Position numbers and translations under genes: made by a program. A stretch of DNA of 38,783 nt, taken from assembly GCA_027311065.1 (NCBI GenBank), contig DAICZP010000032.1, positions 1-38,783 on the forward strand. Direction: 5' to 3'. Numbering within the stretch: the first letter of the stretch is position 1; every line of letters starts with the position of its first letter. The notes under the pieces were generated by a model. It ran no database searches. It was not told where the DNA came from and saw only the letters and a program-made list of their open reading frames with translations. This DNA is from Thiomonas sp. (GTDB taxonomy: Bacteria > Pseudomonadota > Gammaproteobacteria > Burkholderiales > Burkholderiaceae_C). Below, one piece after another: positions 1-7,788 of this stretch.

Positions 1-451
1 GGGATTGCTCGCAACCTTCATCGCCACCGGCAACGGCTATGGTGCCACTGGCGCCACGACCCGCATGACGGCGGTGGTCGCCGGCAGCGTCAGTCCCACC
101 CTCGTCGCCAAGGGAACGTACCTGCACGGGTCATACACAGCCGGGCTGAACGCCTGGATTGTCTGGGAAGTTCTGGGCCTCGCGCTGGGAGCGCTTGCTG
201 CCAGCCTGCTCGCCGGACGCTTCAAGTTCCAGATCGAGGGTCCCCCACGCGCCGGCAAGGGAATGCGCCTGTTGCTGGCGTTGATTGGTGGCACGGCAGC
301 GGGATTCGGCGCTCGCTTGGCGCTGGGCTGCACCAGTGGCGTAGGCCTGTCGGGAGCAGCAACCTTCGCGGCTGCCGGGTTCCTGTTCCTGATTGGATTT
401 TTCATCGCGGGTGCGATTTTCGGCCAGTTGACCAAAGGACTATGGAGATGA
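1..451 (+). CDS. YeeE/YedE-family sulfur permease, first half (5' truncated)
   Basis: Inner-membrane permease subunit of the YeeE/YedE (COG2391) type, a family linked to thiosulfate or other sulfur-compound uptake. The reading frame is open at the left edge, so the true start lies outside the window; 149 residues are visible. The visible part has several hydrophobic segments and Gly-rich loops, including GNGYGATGATTR near the left edge and the family-typical GCTSGVGLSG loop near residue 108, whose Cys matches the conserved thiol of these transporters. The stop overlaps the start of the next gene by 10 bp (ATGGAGATGA), so the two are almost certainly translated together. In many bacteria the two halves are fused; here they form a split pair like PmpA/PmpB. 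The substrate is inferred from the family and the rhodanese downstream. Confidence 0.85.
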   Translation, partial: GLLATFIATGNGYGATGATTRMTAVVAGSVSPTLVAKGTYLHGSYTAGLNAWIVWEVLGLALGALAASLLAGRFKFQIEGPPRAGKGMRLLLALIGGTAAGFGARLALGCTSGVGLSGAATFAAAGFLFLIGFFIAGAIFGQLTKGLWR

Positions 452-1053
452 CACTACCACTCGGTTTGACCGGCCCGATTTCGGGCATCGTACTCGGCCT
501 GGTATTCGGGTATGTGCTTGAAAACGCAGGCTTTGGCAGTGCGTGCAAATTGACGTCCCAGCTGCGCTTCAGGGATTGGGCTGTCTTCAAGGTGATGTTC
601 ACCGCGATCATCGTCTCCTCGGGCGGGTTGTACCTGCTGCAGGGGCTGGGAATGCTGAACGTCACCAACGACCTGTTCGTGCCATCGGTTTTCCTGTGGG
701 GAAGTTCCCTCGGCGGCGTGCTCATTGGTGTCGGCATGGCGGTGGGAGGATATTGTCCCGGGACGTCGGTCGCGGCACTGTTCTCAGGCCGGATCGATGG
801 GTTGTTATTCCTGCTCGGCATCGGTGCGGGCACAGTCTTGTTCAGCCTCGTTCCCGGCATTCAAGGTTGGGCGTGGAAGCAGGTAGGCTCGGATTCGCTT
901 ACCCTGCCCCAGTTGCTGCATCTGCCGGCATGGCTGGTATGGGTCGCACTGCTGGCTGTGCTCGTCGTCGTCGGCTACTTGACGCGCGGAGTCGGCGGCA
1001 CGGCCGCTTCGGATGCCCGGGTTGGCAACCTCGGAGCCGCGCAGCGTTCGTAA
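442..1053 (+). CDS. YeeE/YedE-family sulfur permease, second half
   Basis: Second subunit of the split YeeE/YedE permease, 203 residues with about five or six hydrophobic segments. The conserved GGYCPGTSVAALFSG loop near residue 100 carries the Cys that in this family is thought to relay the sulfur substrate. The start at 442 overlaps the preceding gene by 10 bp; an in-frame second ATG follows at 448. The C-terminal 20 residues after the last membrane segment (GVGGTAASD...) are a short soluble tail. Together the two halves should form one sulfur-compound channel or transporter in the inner membrane. Thiosulfate is the most likely substrate by family knowledge, but nothing in the sequence fixes it. 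Confidence 0.87.
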   Translation: MEMTLPLGLTGPISGIVLGLVFGYVLENAGFGSACKLTSQLRFRDWAVFKVMFTAIIVSSGGLYLLQGLGMLNVTNDLFVPSVFLWGSSLGGVLIGVGMAVGGYCPGTSVAALFSGRIDGLLFLLGIGAGTVLFSLVPGIQGWAWKQVGSDSLTLPQLLHLPAWLVWVALLAVLVVVGYLTRGVGGTAASDARVGNLGAAQRS

Positions 1054-1173
1054 CGACTTGCAACAATCCGATGGGCGTGTCCACGCATCCCGCCGACGAC
1101 GCGTTCATGCTCTCAGCACTGCGGACATGCTCCGCGGTGTATTGATGGATCACCGACAAATCAGGAGTTTTCG

Positions 1174-1422
1174 ATGTCAACGTCTCGCCTCAAGCTGTCC
1201 CGCGCTCTTCCAGTCCTGGCTCTGGCCGCCGCCGCAGTCGCTCCCATGCCGCAAGCGCTGATCGGTCTGTCTGCGGTATCCACCGCGCAGGCGGCCACCA
1301 ACCCCTGCGCGCCGAGCAACCCCTGTGCGCCAAGCGGCAAGAAAAAAGCCAAAGCCGGCAACCCATGCGCTCCATCGGGCAAGAAGCACAAGTCGAGCAA
1401 CCCCTGCGCACCGTCGAAGTGA
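1174..1422 (+). CDS. small secreted NPCAPS-repeat peptide
   Basis: An 82-residue protein with a long signal peptide (residues 1-40, AxA-type site STAQA) and a mature part of about 42 residues. The mature part is almost only four NPCAPS motifs (bases 1300-1317, 1318-1335, 1360-1377, 1399-1416) joined by lysine-rich linkers such as GKKKAKAG and GKKHKSS. It would therefore be a small, basic, periplasmic chain with four evenly placed cysteines and eight lysines. A clear ribosome binding site (GGAG near 1163) supports the start. I do not recognise a named family. The Cys spacing suits binding of soft metals (copper, zinc) or carrying persulfide sulfur. It sits 120 bp after a sulfur permease pair and upstream of a periplasmic rhodanese, which favours a sulfur or metal role. 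The function is unknown. Confidence 0.75.
   Translation: MSTSRLKLSRALPVLALAAAAVAPMPQALIGLSAVSTAQAATNPCAPSNPCAPSGKKKAKAGNPCAPSGKKHKSSNPCAPSK
1300..1416 (+). repeat. four NPCAPS-coding repeat units
   Basis: Four 18-bp units each encode NPCAPS. They are at 1300-1317, 1318-1335, 1360-1377 and 1399-1416; the first two are directly adjacent and the others are spaced by lysine-rich linkers. The codons differ between units (for example TGC/TGT and GCG/GCT/GCA), so the repeat is preserved at protein level rather than as a recent DNA duplication. Confidence 0.85.
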
Positions 1423-1447
1423 TGATCCGGGAGCAGGCATCGCCGGC

Positions 1448-2218
1448 ATGCGAACGCCGCTGGACGACGCCTGCTCCACGCTCTTTCCCAATTTGATGCC
1501 CTCGACGCAGACACCCATCGCTGGCAGGATGCGCGTTTCGCGCGACGATGTCGTTGCCTGGTTTCGGGCTGCGCCGACATCACGACAGCAACAGGTTCGT
1601 GCTGGTGCGGCCGATTTGCTCGCTTGCATCGAAGCGTACGGTACACGCGGACGCGGTTTGTTGTCGGACGTGCTCGGCCGATCCTCTGCGTTCGAGGAGT
1701 GGCGTCATTATCCAGCGCGCGACGCCCGGGATCCGGACAGCGGCGACCGCTTCTACTACCACGCCCACGCCGCCCGGCAACGCATGCCGGGGGAGCATGG
1801 CCATTTTCACATCTTTGCCGAGGCGCCAAGCGACCGGCAAGGCACGCAACCTCAGCACGTCCATCTTCTCGGCTTGTCGGTCAACGAGCGCGGCTTTCCG
1901 CTGCGCGTGTTCACGACAAACCAATGGGTGACCGCGGAGCGGTGGACGCCAGCCAGAGAGGTTCTGGCCCGGATCGACCGCCTCGAGCTGGCGTCGGCGA
2001 AACCACGCGCAGTCGCGCGGTGGGTGCAAGCGGCGACGCAGCTGTTCGCACCGCAGATCGAAGCCGTGGTCCGCCTTCGCGACGTTCGCATGTCGCAGCG
2101 CACCGCCCGCCTCGGCCGGGACGCGGCGTTGAATGACCGACGGACGCACATTGTCAGCCAATGTCCGGTGGACCTGGCTCGGCAATTCGTCTGTTTGGAG
2201 GTTGCCGGACTCGCCTGA
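1448..2218 (+). CDS. His-rich conserved protein of unknown function (DUF6969-like)
   Basis: A predicted soluble protein of about 256 residues without a clear signal peptide. Its core holds a dense histidine cluster: YYHAHAARQ near residue 105, GEHGHFHIF soon after, and QHVHLLGLSVN near residue 137, followed by FTTNQWVTAE. This pattern suggests a metal site. From memory it resembles the uncharacterised DUF6969 family; I cannot confirm that here. In-frame starts exist at 1448, 1496 and 1529. I chose 1448 because it follows the NPCAPS gene by 25 bp with GGGAG upstream, but 1496 or 1529 are possible, since conserved-looking sequence begins near MRVSRDDVVAWF. The end of the gene overlaps a terminator-like hairpin. 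It probably shares a transcript with the permease and peptide genes. Confidence 0.7.
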   Translation: MRTPLDDACSTLFPNLMPSTQTPIAGRMRVSRDDVVAWFRAAPTSRQQQVRAGAADLLACIEAYGTRGRGLLSDVLGRSSAFEEWRHYPARDARDPDSGDRFYYHAHAARQRMPGEHGHFHIFAEAPSDRQGTQPQHVHLLGLSVNERGFPLRVFTTNQWVTAERWTPAREVLARIDRLELASAKPRAVARWVQAATQLFAPQIEAVVRLRDVRMSQRTARLGRDAALNDRRTHIVSQCPVDLARQFVCLEVAGLA

Positions 2219-2243
2219 CACGAAGCAGCGAGCCGGTTTTTTT
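2205..2243 (+). terminator. intrinsic terminator or attenuator before the rhodanese gene
   Basis: The arms CCGG(A)CTCGC at 2205-2214 and GCGAGCCGG at 2228-2236 pair with one bulged A around a 13-base loop, followed by seven T (2237-2243). The hairpin overlaps the stop codon of the upstream gene and ends only 20 bp before the rhodanese start, directly ahead of its GGAGG ribosome binding site. It may end the upstream transcript or act as an attenuator. Confidence 0.65.
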
Positions 2244-2263
2244 GTCAACATGGAGGAAGCAGC

Positions 2264-3247
2264 ATGAAACTTGTGAAGCACTTGATCGCCGCCGGCATCG
2301 TCGGCTCCTTTGCCCAATTCGCGGCCGCCGCGAATGTACCGGGCCCGCTGGTCACCCCGCAGTGGCTCAAGGCGCATTTGAACGAGGTGACCGTGGTCGA
2401 CATCCGCGAAGGCAGCAAGGGCTTCACCGCCCAGCCCACGCTGGCCAAGACCAAGGACGGCAAGACCGCCGTGAAAATGACCGGTGGTCATGTTCCCGGC
2501 GCCATTGCCGTCGACTTCGACGGCATCCGTCAAAACGTGACCGTGGACGGCAAGTTGATCAAGGCGCAGCTGCCGTCGGCTGCGTTCTTCACCAAGGTGA
2601 TGGATGCTGCGGGCCTGAACAAGAACGACAAGCCGATCGTCATTGTGCCAACCGGACAAACCGTTGACACCATGGACATGGCGACCCGCCTGTACTTCCA
2701 ACTGCGCTACTTCGGCGAACCGGCCTCCAAAGTCACAATTCTCAACGGTGGCGTCAACGCCTGGATTCTGGCCGGCAATGAAGTCAGCACCGACAAGGCG
2801 CCAGCTGCCACGGGCAATTGGAGCGCCGGCAATGAAGACAAAGCCATCCTCGCGACTCTCGATGAGGTCAAGGAAGGCGTCCACAACGGCACCGCGCAAT
2901 TCATCGATGCCCGTCCGACCCCGCAGTTCCTGGGTATTGTGCGCAAGCCGATCGACAAGACCGCCGGCCATCTTCCTGGCGCCAAGTCCTTCCCGACCGA
3001 TGCCATCGTGCGTAATGTCAACGGCGCGAACGAGTTCATGACTGCCGCCGATTACAAGCGTATTTTCCACGCCTACGACATCAGCGCGACAGAGCCCACC
3101 GTCACGTACTGCAACACCGGCCATCTGGCATCCGGCGCCTGGTTTGTCGCGCATGAAATCATGCACAATGACCATTCCAAGTTGTATGCCGGCTCGATGA
3201 TCGAGTGGACCAATCTCGGTCACCCCACCGTCGGCCTTGCTGACTGA
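2264..3247 (+). CDS. periplasmic tandem-domain sulfurtransferase (rhodanese)
   Basis: A 327-residue thiosulfate or 3-mercaptopyruvate sulfurtransferase-like protein that moves sulfane sulfur through a cysteine persulfide. Residues 1-22 form a signal peptide ending in AAA, so it acts in the periplasm. There are two rhodanese domains, about 25-185 and 200-325. Only the second has an active-site loop, YCNTGH with Cys near residue 283; the first has PTGQTVDT at that place and looks catalytically dead, as is usual for tandem rhodaneses. The ribosome binding site GGAGGA is well placed. The permease pair and Cys-rich peptide upstream suggest a shared role in thiosulfate or sulfane-sulfur handling. 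A strong terminator follows the gene. Confidence 0.88.
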   Translation: MKLVKHLIAAGIVGSFAQFAAAANVPGPLVTPQWLKAHLNEVTVVDIREGSKGFTAQPTLAKTKDGKTAVKMTGGHVPGAIAVDFDGIRQNVTVDGKLIKAQLPSAAFFTKVMDAAGLNKNDKPIVIVPTGQTVDTMDMATRLYFQLRYFGEPASKVTILNGGVNAWILAGNEVSTDKAPAATGNWSAGNEDKAILATLDEVKEGVHNGTAQFIDARPTPQFLGIVRKPIDKTAGHLPGAKSFPTDAIVRNVNGANEFMTAADYKRIFHAYDISATEPTVTYCNTGHLASGAWFVAHEIMHNDHSKLYAGSMIEWTNLGHPTVGLAD

Positions 3248-3265
3248 TGACGGTCTTGCGGCGTG

Positions 3266-3293
3266 AAGAGGGCGCCAAGGCGCCCTCTTTTTT
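3266..3293 (+). terminator. strong intrinsic terminator after the rhodanese gene
   Basis: A perfect stem, GAGGGCGCC at 3268-3276 and GGCGCCCTC at 3279-3287, with a two-base AA between the arms, is followed by six T. It lies 21 bp after the rhodanese stop and closes the sulfur block before the convergent murB gene. Confidence 0.9.
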
Positions 3294-3302
3294 CGCCCGG
3301 CT

Positions 3303-4325
3303 TCACACCACGAAAGGTTCGAATTCGAGCGAAATTCCGAACTTGCTGCGCACCGCCTCGCGAACCGCATCGGCAAGGGTGACAATCTCTGCGCCGCTGG
3401 CACCACCGCGGTTGACCAGAACCAGCGCATGGTGCGCATCGACCGCGGCACGCCCCAAGGCGCGCCCTTTCCAACCGCAGGCATCGATCAACCACGCCGC
3501 TGCCAGCTTGAAATTGCCGTCTTCAAGCGGATAACTGACGATCTCCGGGAAGTCCTCCAGTATCTCGTTGCGGATCGTGCGGTTGACGACTGGATTTTTG
3601 AAAAAACTCCCGGCATTCCCCAGCACTGCCGGATCCGGCAGTTTCGCCCGCCGGATTTCACATACGGCGTCGAATATTTGCCGAGCGTCAGGCGCTGCGA
3701 CCCCGATTCGCGCGAAGTGCCGCGCCAGATCCGCATAGCCAAGCACCGGTGTCCACGGCTTGGGCAGGCGCAAGCGCACGGATGTGATGATCGATTTTCC
3801 GGCCAGCGCCTGCTTGAACAGCGAATCACGGTAGCCGAAGCGGCATGCTCCGGCATCGAGGGTGACAAGACGACCGGTCGTGAGGTCCACGGCGTCGACC
3901 GATTCGACGCGGTCCGCCAGCTCGAGTCCGTAGGCGCCGATATTCTGTACCGGCGCAGCACCCACCGTTCCCGGAATGCATGCCAGATTCTCGAGCCCGG
4001 GAAGTCCATGATCGAGCGTCCAGGCCACCAGTGCGTGCCACCCCACGCCGGCACCGACATCGATCACCGTCGCCGCCGTGTCATCGCGGACGACGCTGAT
4101 TCCCGGAATCTCGACCTTCACCACCATGCTTTCCGGATGCTTGACGAAGAGCGTGTTGCTGCCACCGCCGAGCACCAGCTTGGGACGCACGCCAAGGTCG
4201 GGGTGATCGACCAGTTGCCGCACCTGACGCGGGGTACGCACACGCACCAGGGCCCTGGCCCGCGCGGGAACGCCGAAGGAGTTGAGCGACGTGAGGTCAA
4301 CGTCGGTTTCGAGCCGAAGATCCAT
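3303..4325 (-). CDS. murB: UDP-N-acetylmuramate dehydrogenase MurB
   Basis: Cytoplasmic flavoenzyme that reduces UDP-GlcNAc-enolpyruvate to UDP-MurNAc with NADPH, the second committed step of peptidoglycan synthesis. At 340 residues it has the length of type I MurB. Visible marks are the N-terminal LTSLNSFGV, the FAD-binding [30 protein letters not shown], the [12 protein letters not shown] loop with the catalytic Ser, and the C-terminal [11 protein letters not shown] with the catalytic Glu. I chose the ATG at 4325 because GGAG lies about 10 bases upstream; a TTG at 4346 would put this ribosome binding site inside the gene. It is divergent from yajQ, with only about 50 bp between the starts, and convergent with the sulfur block. 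Confidence 0.95.
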   Translation of the reverse strand: MDLRLETDVDLTSLNSFGVPARARALVRVRTPRQVRQLVDHPDLGVRPKLVLGGGSNTLFVKHPESMVVKVEIPGISVVRDDTAATVIDVGAGVGWHALVAWTLDHGLPGLENLACIPGTVGAAPVQNIGAYGLELADRVESVDAVDLTTGRLVTLDAGACRFGYRDSLFKQALAGKSIITSVRLRLPKPWTPVLGYADLARHFARIGVAAPDARQIFDAVCEIRRAKLPDPAVLGNAGSFFKNPVVNRTIRNEILEDFPEIVSYPLEDGNFKLAAAWLIDACGWKGRALGRAAVDAHHALVLVNRGGASGAEIVTLADAVREAVRSKFGISLEFEPFVV

Positions 4326-4377
4326 ACAATGGGCGCTCCTACGCAAAGTGCGGATTATCCCTTGTCAGAGCCACCCC

Positions 4378-4863
4378 ATGCCCTCGTTCGACGCCGTCCT
4401 TGAACCGAACCTTGTCGAGATTCGCAACGCCCTCGACCAGACCAGCAAGGAGATCGGCACCCGCTTCGACTTCAAAGGCAGTTCGGCCAAGGTCGAATTG
4501 ACTGACAAGTCCATCACCGTGTGGGCTGACAGCGACTTCCAGCTCGGCCAGGTGCGCGACGTGCTGATGGGCAAGATGGCCCGGCGTAGCGTCGATGCGC
4601 GTTTCCTCGACCCGGGCAAGGTTGAATCCATTGGTGGTGACAAGGTCAAACAGGTCATCGTCGTGAAATCAGGCATTCCACAGGACATGGCCAAACGCAT
4701 CACCGGAGCGCTGAAGGATTCGAAGATGAAAGTGCAGTCGTCGATCCAGGGCGACGCCGTGCGCGTCAGCGGTGCCAAGCGCGACGATATGCAAGGCGCC
4801 ATCGCTCTGCTACGCCAGAAGATCGAGGACGCACCGCTGTCTTTCAGCAATTTCCGCGACTGA
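4378..4863 (+). CDS. YajQ-family nucleotide-binding protein
   Basis: A 161-residue protein with the full YajQ pattern: [12 protein letters not shown] at the start, [34 protein letters not shown], the repeated beta-alpha-beta fold, and PLSFSNFRD at the C terminus. YajQ proteins bind nucleotides; some homologues bind cyclic di-GMP and work with a LysR-type regulator, but that role is not shown here. The start at 4378 gives the usual family length (about 160-163). It is divergent from murB and is followed after 4 bp by a secreted aspartic protease gene, probably on the same transcript. Confidence 0.95.
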   Translation: MPSFDAVLEPNLVEIRNALDQTSKEIGTRFDFKGSSAKVELTDKSITVWADSDFQLGQVRDVLMGKMARRSVDARFLDPGKVESIGGDKVKQVIVVKSGIPQDMAKRITGALKDSKMKVQSSIQGDAVRVSGAKRDDMQGAIALLRQKIEDAPLSFSNFRD

Positions 4864-4867
4864 TCCC

Positions 4868-5512
4868 ATGCGCCACGCCCTGCAGGTGGCTGCGACGCTG
4901 ACGCTGGCCATGCTGCTGGGACCAGCGTCAGCAGTGGCCCAAAGCGTCAGCCTCGTCGGTTGCATTGGGACGCAGGCGCTGCTGGTCATCGATGGAAACG
5001 CGCCCCGTGCAATGCGCCCGGGCCAGGAGCGTGCTGGCGTGCGTGTGATCTCGGTGGGAGACGGTTCGGCAGTCGTGGAGGTGGGTGAACGCACAAGGGA
5101 ACTGCGACTTGGCGCCAATCCGGTTGCGCTGGGAACACCACCCGGCGCTCCCACCGTGCTGACAGCACAGCCTGACGGCCAGTTTGTCGTCGACGCCCGC
5201 ATCAATGGGCACCCGGTGCGCATGATGGTTGACACAGGCGCAACCCTGGTTGCCCTCGACCGCACGCAGGCGCAGGCGCTCGGGCTTTCACTGCAGGGGG
5301 CTTCGCCCACTTCCGTGCGCACGGCCAATGGTGTCGTGGCCGCGCTTCGATTGAACCTGCAATCCGTTCGCGTCGGTACGGTGGAAAAGCGCGACGTGCA
5401 GGCCGTGGTTCAGGATGCGCCGCTGCCTATCGCCTTGCTCGGCATGAGTTTTCTGCGCGGGGTGGACCTGCGGCATCAAGGCGACCGTCTGGTGATGCAG
5501 TCGCGCCCCTGA
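4868..5512 (+). CDS. retropepsin-like aspartic protease (TIGR02281-type)
   Basis: A 214-residue protein with a signal peptide (residues 1-25, ending AVAQS) and a C-terminal clan AA aspartic protease domain. The active-site motif MVDTGATLVALDR lies near residue 119, followed by the hydrophobic-Gly LLGMSFLRG motif near residue 193, as in single-domain retropepsin-like proteases of proteobacteria. Such proteins act as homodimers; this one would be in the periplasm. The natural substrate is unknown. The start at 4868 is 4 bp after yajQ and gives a clean signal peptide, so the two are probably co-transcribed. The last gene before it meets the convergent plsY gene. Confidence 0.85.
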   Translation: MRHALQVAATLTLAMLLGPASAVAQSVSLVGCIGTQALLVIDGNAPRAMRPGQERAGVRVISVGDGSAVVEVGERTRELRLGANPVALGTPPGAPTVLTAQPDGQFVVDARINGHPVRMMVDTGATLVALDRTQAQALGLSLQGASPTSVRTANGVVAALRLNLQSVRVGTVEKRDVQAVVQDAPLPIALLGMSFLRGVDLRHQGDRLVMQSRP

Positions 5513-5544
5513 GCGCGTGCCTCCTGGAACGCGCTTGCCTCGGT

Positions 5545-6174
5545 TCATTTCCGGGCTTTGCCGATGCGCGATTCGTTGCCTTCGAGGAGATTTCGGACGT
5601 TGCTGCGGTGGCGCCAGATCACCATGAGCGAAATCACGGCAACCGCGAGCAACATGGCGGGCCGCGTCGACCAGACGAGCCCGGAACCGAACCAGGCGTA
5701 AAACGGCGCGAACGCGGCAGCTGCCAACGCCGCCGCGGATGCATAGCGCGAGAAGAATGCCACGATCAACCAGGTCGCCACCGTGGCCAGACCCAGCCAA
5801 GGGTTGATGGCCAACAGTACGCCCGCCGCGGTCGCCACCCCTTTGCCACCCTTGAAGTGGAAAAAGACCGGATAGAGATGGCCGAGGAAGACGCACACGG
5901 CCACCAGGGGAACCGTCGCGTGATCGAGCACGCCCATGTGGACAGCCAGCACTGACGACCAGACGGCGATCGCGCCCTTCGCCGCATCGAGCAGCAGCGT
6001 TGCAAGCGCAGCACGTTTATTCCCTGAGCGCAGAACGTTGGTCGCACCGGGATTGCGTGACCCAAACGCACGTGGATCAGGAAGTCGCATGATGCGACTG
6101 ACCACGATAGCGAAGGGGATTGAACCCAGGAGGTAGGCGGCCAGCGCCGCAAGCAAGGCAAACATGGTTGTCAT
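5545..6174 (-). CDS. plsY: acyl-phosphate:glycerol-3-phosphate acyltransferase PlsY
   Basis: Inner-membrane enzyme that transfers an acyl chain from acyl-phosphate to sn-1 of glycerol-3-phosphate, the first step of phospholipid synthesis. It is 209 residues with about five to seven membrane segments. The three conserved motifs are visible: [23 protein letters not shown] and [18 protein letters not shown]. Two in-frame starts, 6174 (MTTMFALL) and 6165 (MFALL), are both plausible; 6174 is used here. It is transcribed divergently from the PHP phosphatase gene with about 75 bp between them. The C-terminal [13 protein letters not shown] is typical of the family. Confidence 0.95.
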   Translation of the reverse strand: MTTMFALLAALAAYLLGSIPFAIVVSRIMRLPDPRAFGSRNPGATNVLRSGNKRAALATLLLDAAKGAIAVWSSVLAVHMGVLDHATVPLVAVCVFLGHLYPVFFHFKGGKGVATAAGVLLAINPWLGLATVATWLIVAFFSRYASAAALAAAAFAPFYAWFGSGLVWSTRPAMLLAVAVISLMVIWRHRSNVRNLLEGNESRIGKARK

Positions 6175-6249
6175 CGTGCCGATTCTATTGAATGCACCGA
6201 ACATACTTCGTTCCGGCGCCCGCGCCACTGGGGGCCTAGAATCCCCGGT

Positions 6250-7107
6250 ATGCCGAGTTCAACGTCCAGTACGCGCAACGCCGATTTGCACTGCCACTCC
6301 ACCGTTTCAGACGGAACGCTGCGCCCAGAGGCGCTGGCGCGTCGGGCGCATGCGAATGGCGTAGACCTGTGGGCATTGACCGATCACGACGAGGTCGGTG
6401 GGTTGATCGAGGCCGCCGATACGGCGTCTTCGCTGGGGATGGCGTTCGTCCCCGGGGTCGAGATTTCGGTTTCGGTCGGGGACCAGACCATCCACGTCGT
6501 GGGGCTCGACATCGACGCGACGAACGCGGAACTGCGCGCCGGGCTGGCGCAAGTTCGTCAGGGCCGGGACGCGCGCGCGCGCGCCATGGCCATCGAACTT
6601 GAGCGCCATGCCGGCGCCAAGGACATCTACGCGTGCGCGCTGCGCCAGGCCGGCAACCCCGCTTTGCTGTCACGCACGCATTTCGCGCGCTGCCTGGTTG
6701 AACAAGGACTCTGCGCCAACACGCACGACGTGTTCACGCGCTACCTCACCCCTGGCAAGCCCGGCTATGTCGAGCACGACTGGGCGAGCCTGGCCGACGC
6801 GGTTGGCTGGATCCGCGGAGCGGGGGGACTTGCCGTGATCGCTCACCCCGGGCGCTACAGGTTCACCTCGACCGAAGAGTGGGCGTTGTTCGCCCGCTTT
6901 CGTGAATTGGGCGGTGTGGGCGTGGAGGTAGTGACGGCGAGCCACAGTGCGACGGATTTCCGCAAATACGCCACCATCGCGCGTGAATTCGGATTTCATG
7001 CCTCGCGGGGATCGGATTTTCACAGCCCTGGCGAATCACGGTGCGACCTCGGCAAACTGCCACTGCTGCCCGAGGGAACCCTCCCGATCTGGAACCTGCT
7101 GCACTGA
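6250..7107 (+). CDS. PHP-domain 3',5'-nucleotide phosphatase / RNase AM family
   Basis: A 285-residue cytoplasmic metal-dependent phosphoesterase of the PHP family (YciV/TrpH/RNase AM type), expected to remove 3'-phosphate from 3',5'-bisphosphonucleotides or to trim short RNAs 5' to 3'. Metal-ligand motifs are [13 protein letters not shown] near residue 12, LTDHDEVG near residue 42, the internal IAHPGRY, and C-terminal GSDFHSPGE. The length is usual for the family. It starts a compact run with the YciO, site-2 protease, PagL and trpS genes. A TAGAAT hexamer at 6237-6242, immediately before the start, could be a -10 element, but I see no good -35. Confidence 0.9.
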   Translation: MPSSTSSTRNADLHCHSTVSDGTLRPEALARRAHANGVDLWALTDHDEVGGLIEAADTASSLGMAFVPGVEISVSVGDQTIHVVGLDIDATNAELRAGLAQVRQGRDARARAMAIELERHAGAKDIYACALRQAGNPALLSRTHFARCLVEQGLCANTHDVFTRYLTPGKPGYVEHDWASLADAVGWIRGAGGLAVIAHPGRYRFTSTEEWALFARFRELGGVGVEVVTASHSATDFRKYATIAREFGFHASRGSDFHSPGESRCDLGKLPLLPEGTLPIWNLLH

Positions 7108-7139
7108 CCGACTCCGTCCGACCGCGACCGCGGCTTCCA

Positions 7140-7775
7140 ATGGCCCAATACTTCAACATCCACCCCGACAACCCGCAGCCTCGCCTGATCAAGCAATCAT
7201 GCGCCATCCTGCACGCCGGAGGCGTTGCGGCAATTCCCACCGATTCCTCCTACGCCCTCGTCTGCCATCTGGATGACAAGTCAGCGGCGGAGCGGCTGCG
7301 GCGCATCCGGCAGGTCGACACCAGGCACCATTTGACGCTGCTTTGCAGCGATCTCTCGGAGCTTGGCAGCTACGCCCTCGTCGATAATCGCCAGTTCCGA
7401 CTTCTGCGCGCCGCGACGCCGGGCCCCTATACGTTCATTCTCGAAGCCACCAAGGAAGTTCCTCGCCGGGTTTCGCATCCCTCGCGCAAGACCATTGGCG
7501 TGCGGGTTCCCGAACATGCGGTCACCCACGCGTTGCTGACGGAGCTCGCGCAGCCGCTGTTGGCAACGACATTGATTCTTCCCGGAGACGAGGAGGCGCT
7601 CAACGACCCCGACCGCATCCGGGAGGCATTGGAAACACAGATTGACCTCGTCCTCGATGCCGGGGCGTGTCCGCAACAGCCCACCACGGTGATTGATCTC
7701 ACCGGCGCCGAACCGACCGTCATTCGCCAGGGACGCGGACCACTCGCGCAGCTGGGCTTGCAAGCGCAGGATTGA
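7140..7775 (+). CDS. Sua5/YciO/YrdC-family protein (YciO type)
   Basis: A 211-residue protein of the L-threonylcarbamoyladenylate synthase superfamily. The N-terminal VAAIPTDSSYALVC, the RIRQ...HLTLLCSDLSELGSYA segment, GPYTFILEATKEVPRR and IGVRVPEH match the YrdC-like fold. The start MAQYFNIHPDNPQPRLI is typical of YciO, a paralogue whose activity in t6A synthesis is weak or uncertain, so I do not call it tsaC. The KxR/SxN signature residues of true Sua5 are only partly visible. It begins 32 bp after the PHP phosphatase gene, as in many Betaproteobacteria, and ends 13 bp before the protease gene. Confidence 0.88.
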   Translation: MAQYFNIHPDNPQPRLIKQSCAILHAGGVAAIPTDSSYALVCHLDDKSAAERLRRIRQVDTRHHLTLLCSDLSELGSYALVDNRQFRLLRAATPGPYTFILEATKEVPRRVSHPSRKTIGVRVPEHAVTHALLTELAQPLLATTLILPGDEEALNDPDRIREALETQIDLVLDAGACPQQPTTVIDLTGAEPTVIRQGRGPLAQLGLQAQD

Positions 7776-7788
7776 AAGACCCGTCACC

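Noticed and set aside
1325-1447. Upstream extension of the His-rich protein into the NPCAPS gene
   Set aside because: It would overlap the NPCAPS gene by about 100 bp in another frame and adds only basic low-complexity sequence.
1580-3484. 634-codon open frame on the minus strand opposite the His-rich protein and rhodanese genes
   Set aside because: It lies antisense to two well-supported genes, has Arg/Gly/His-rich low-complexity translation with no motif, and is explained by the high-GC codon usage of the real genes.
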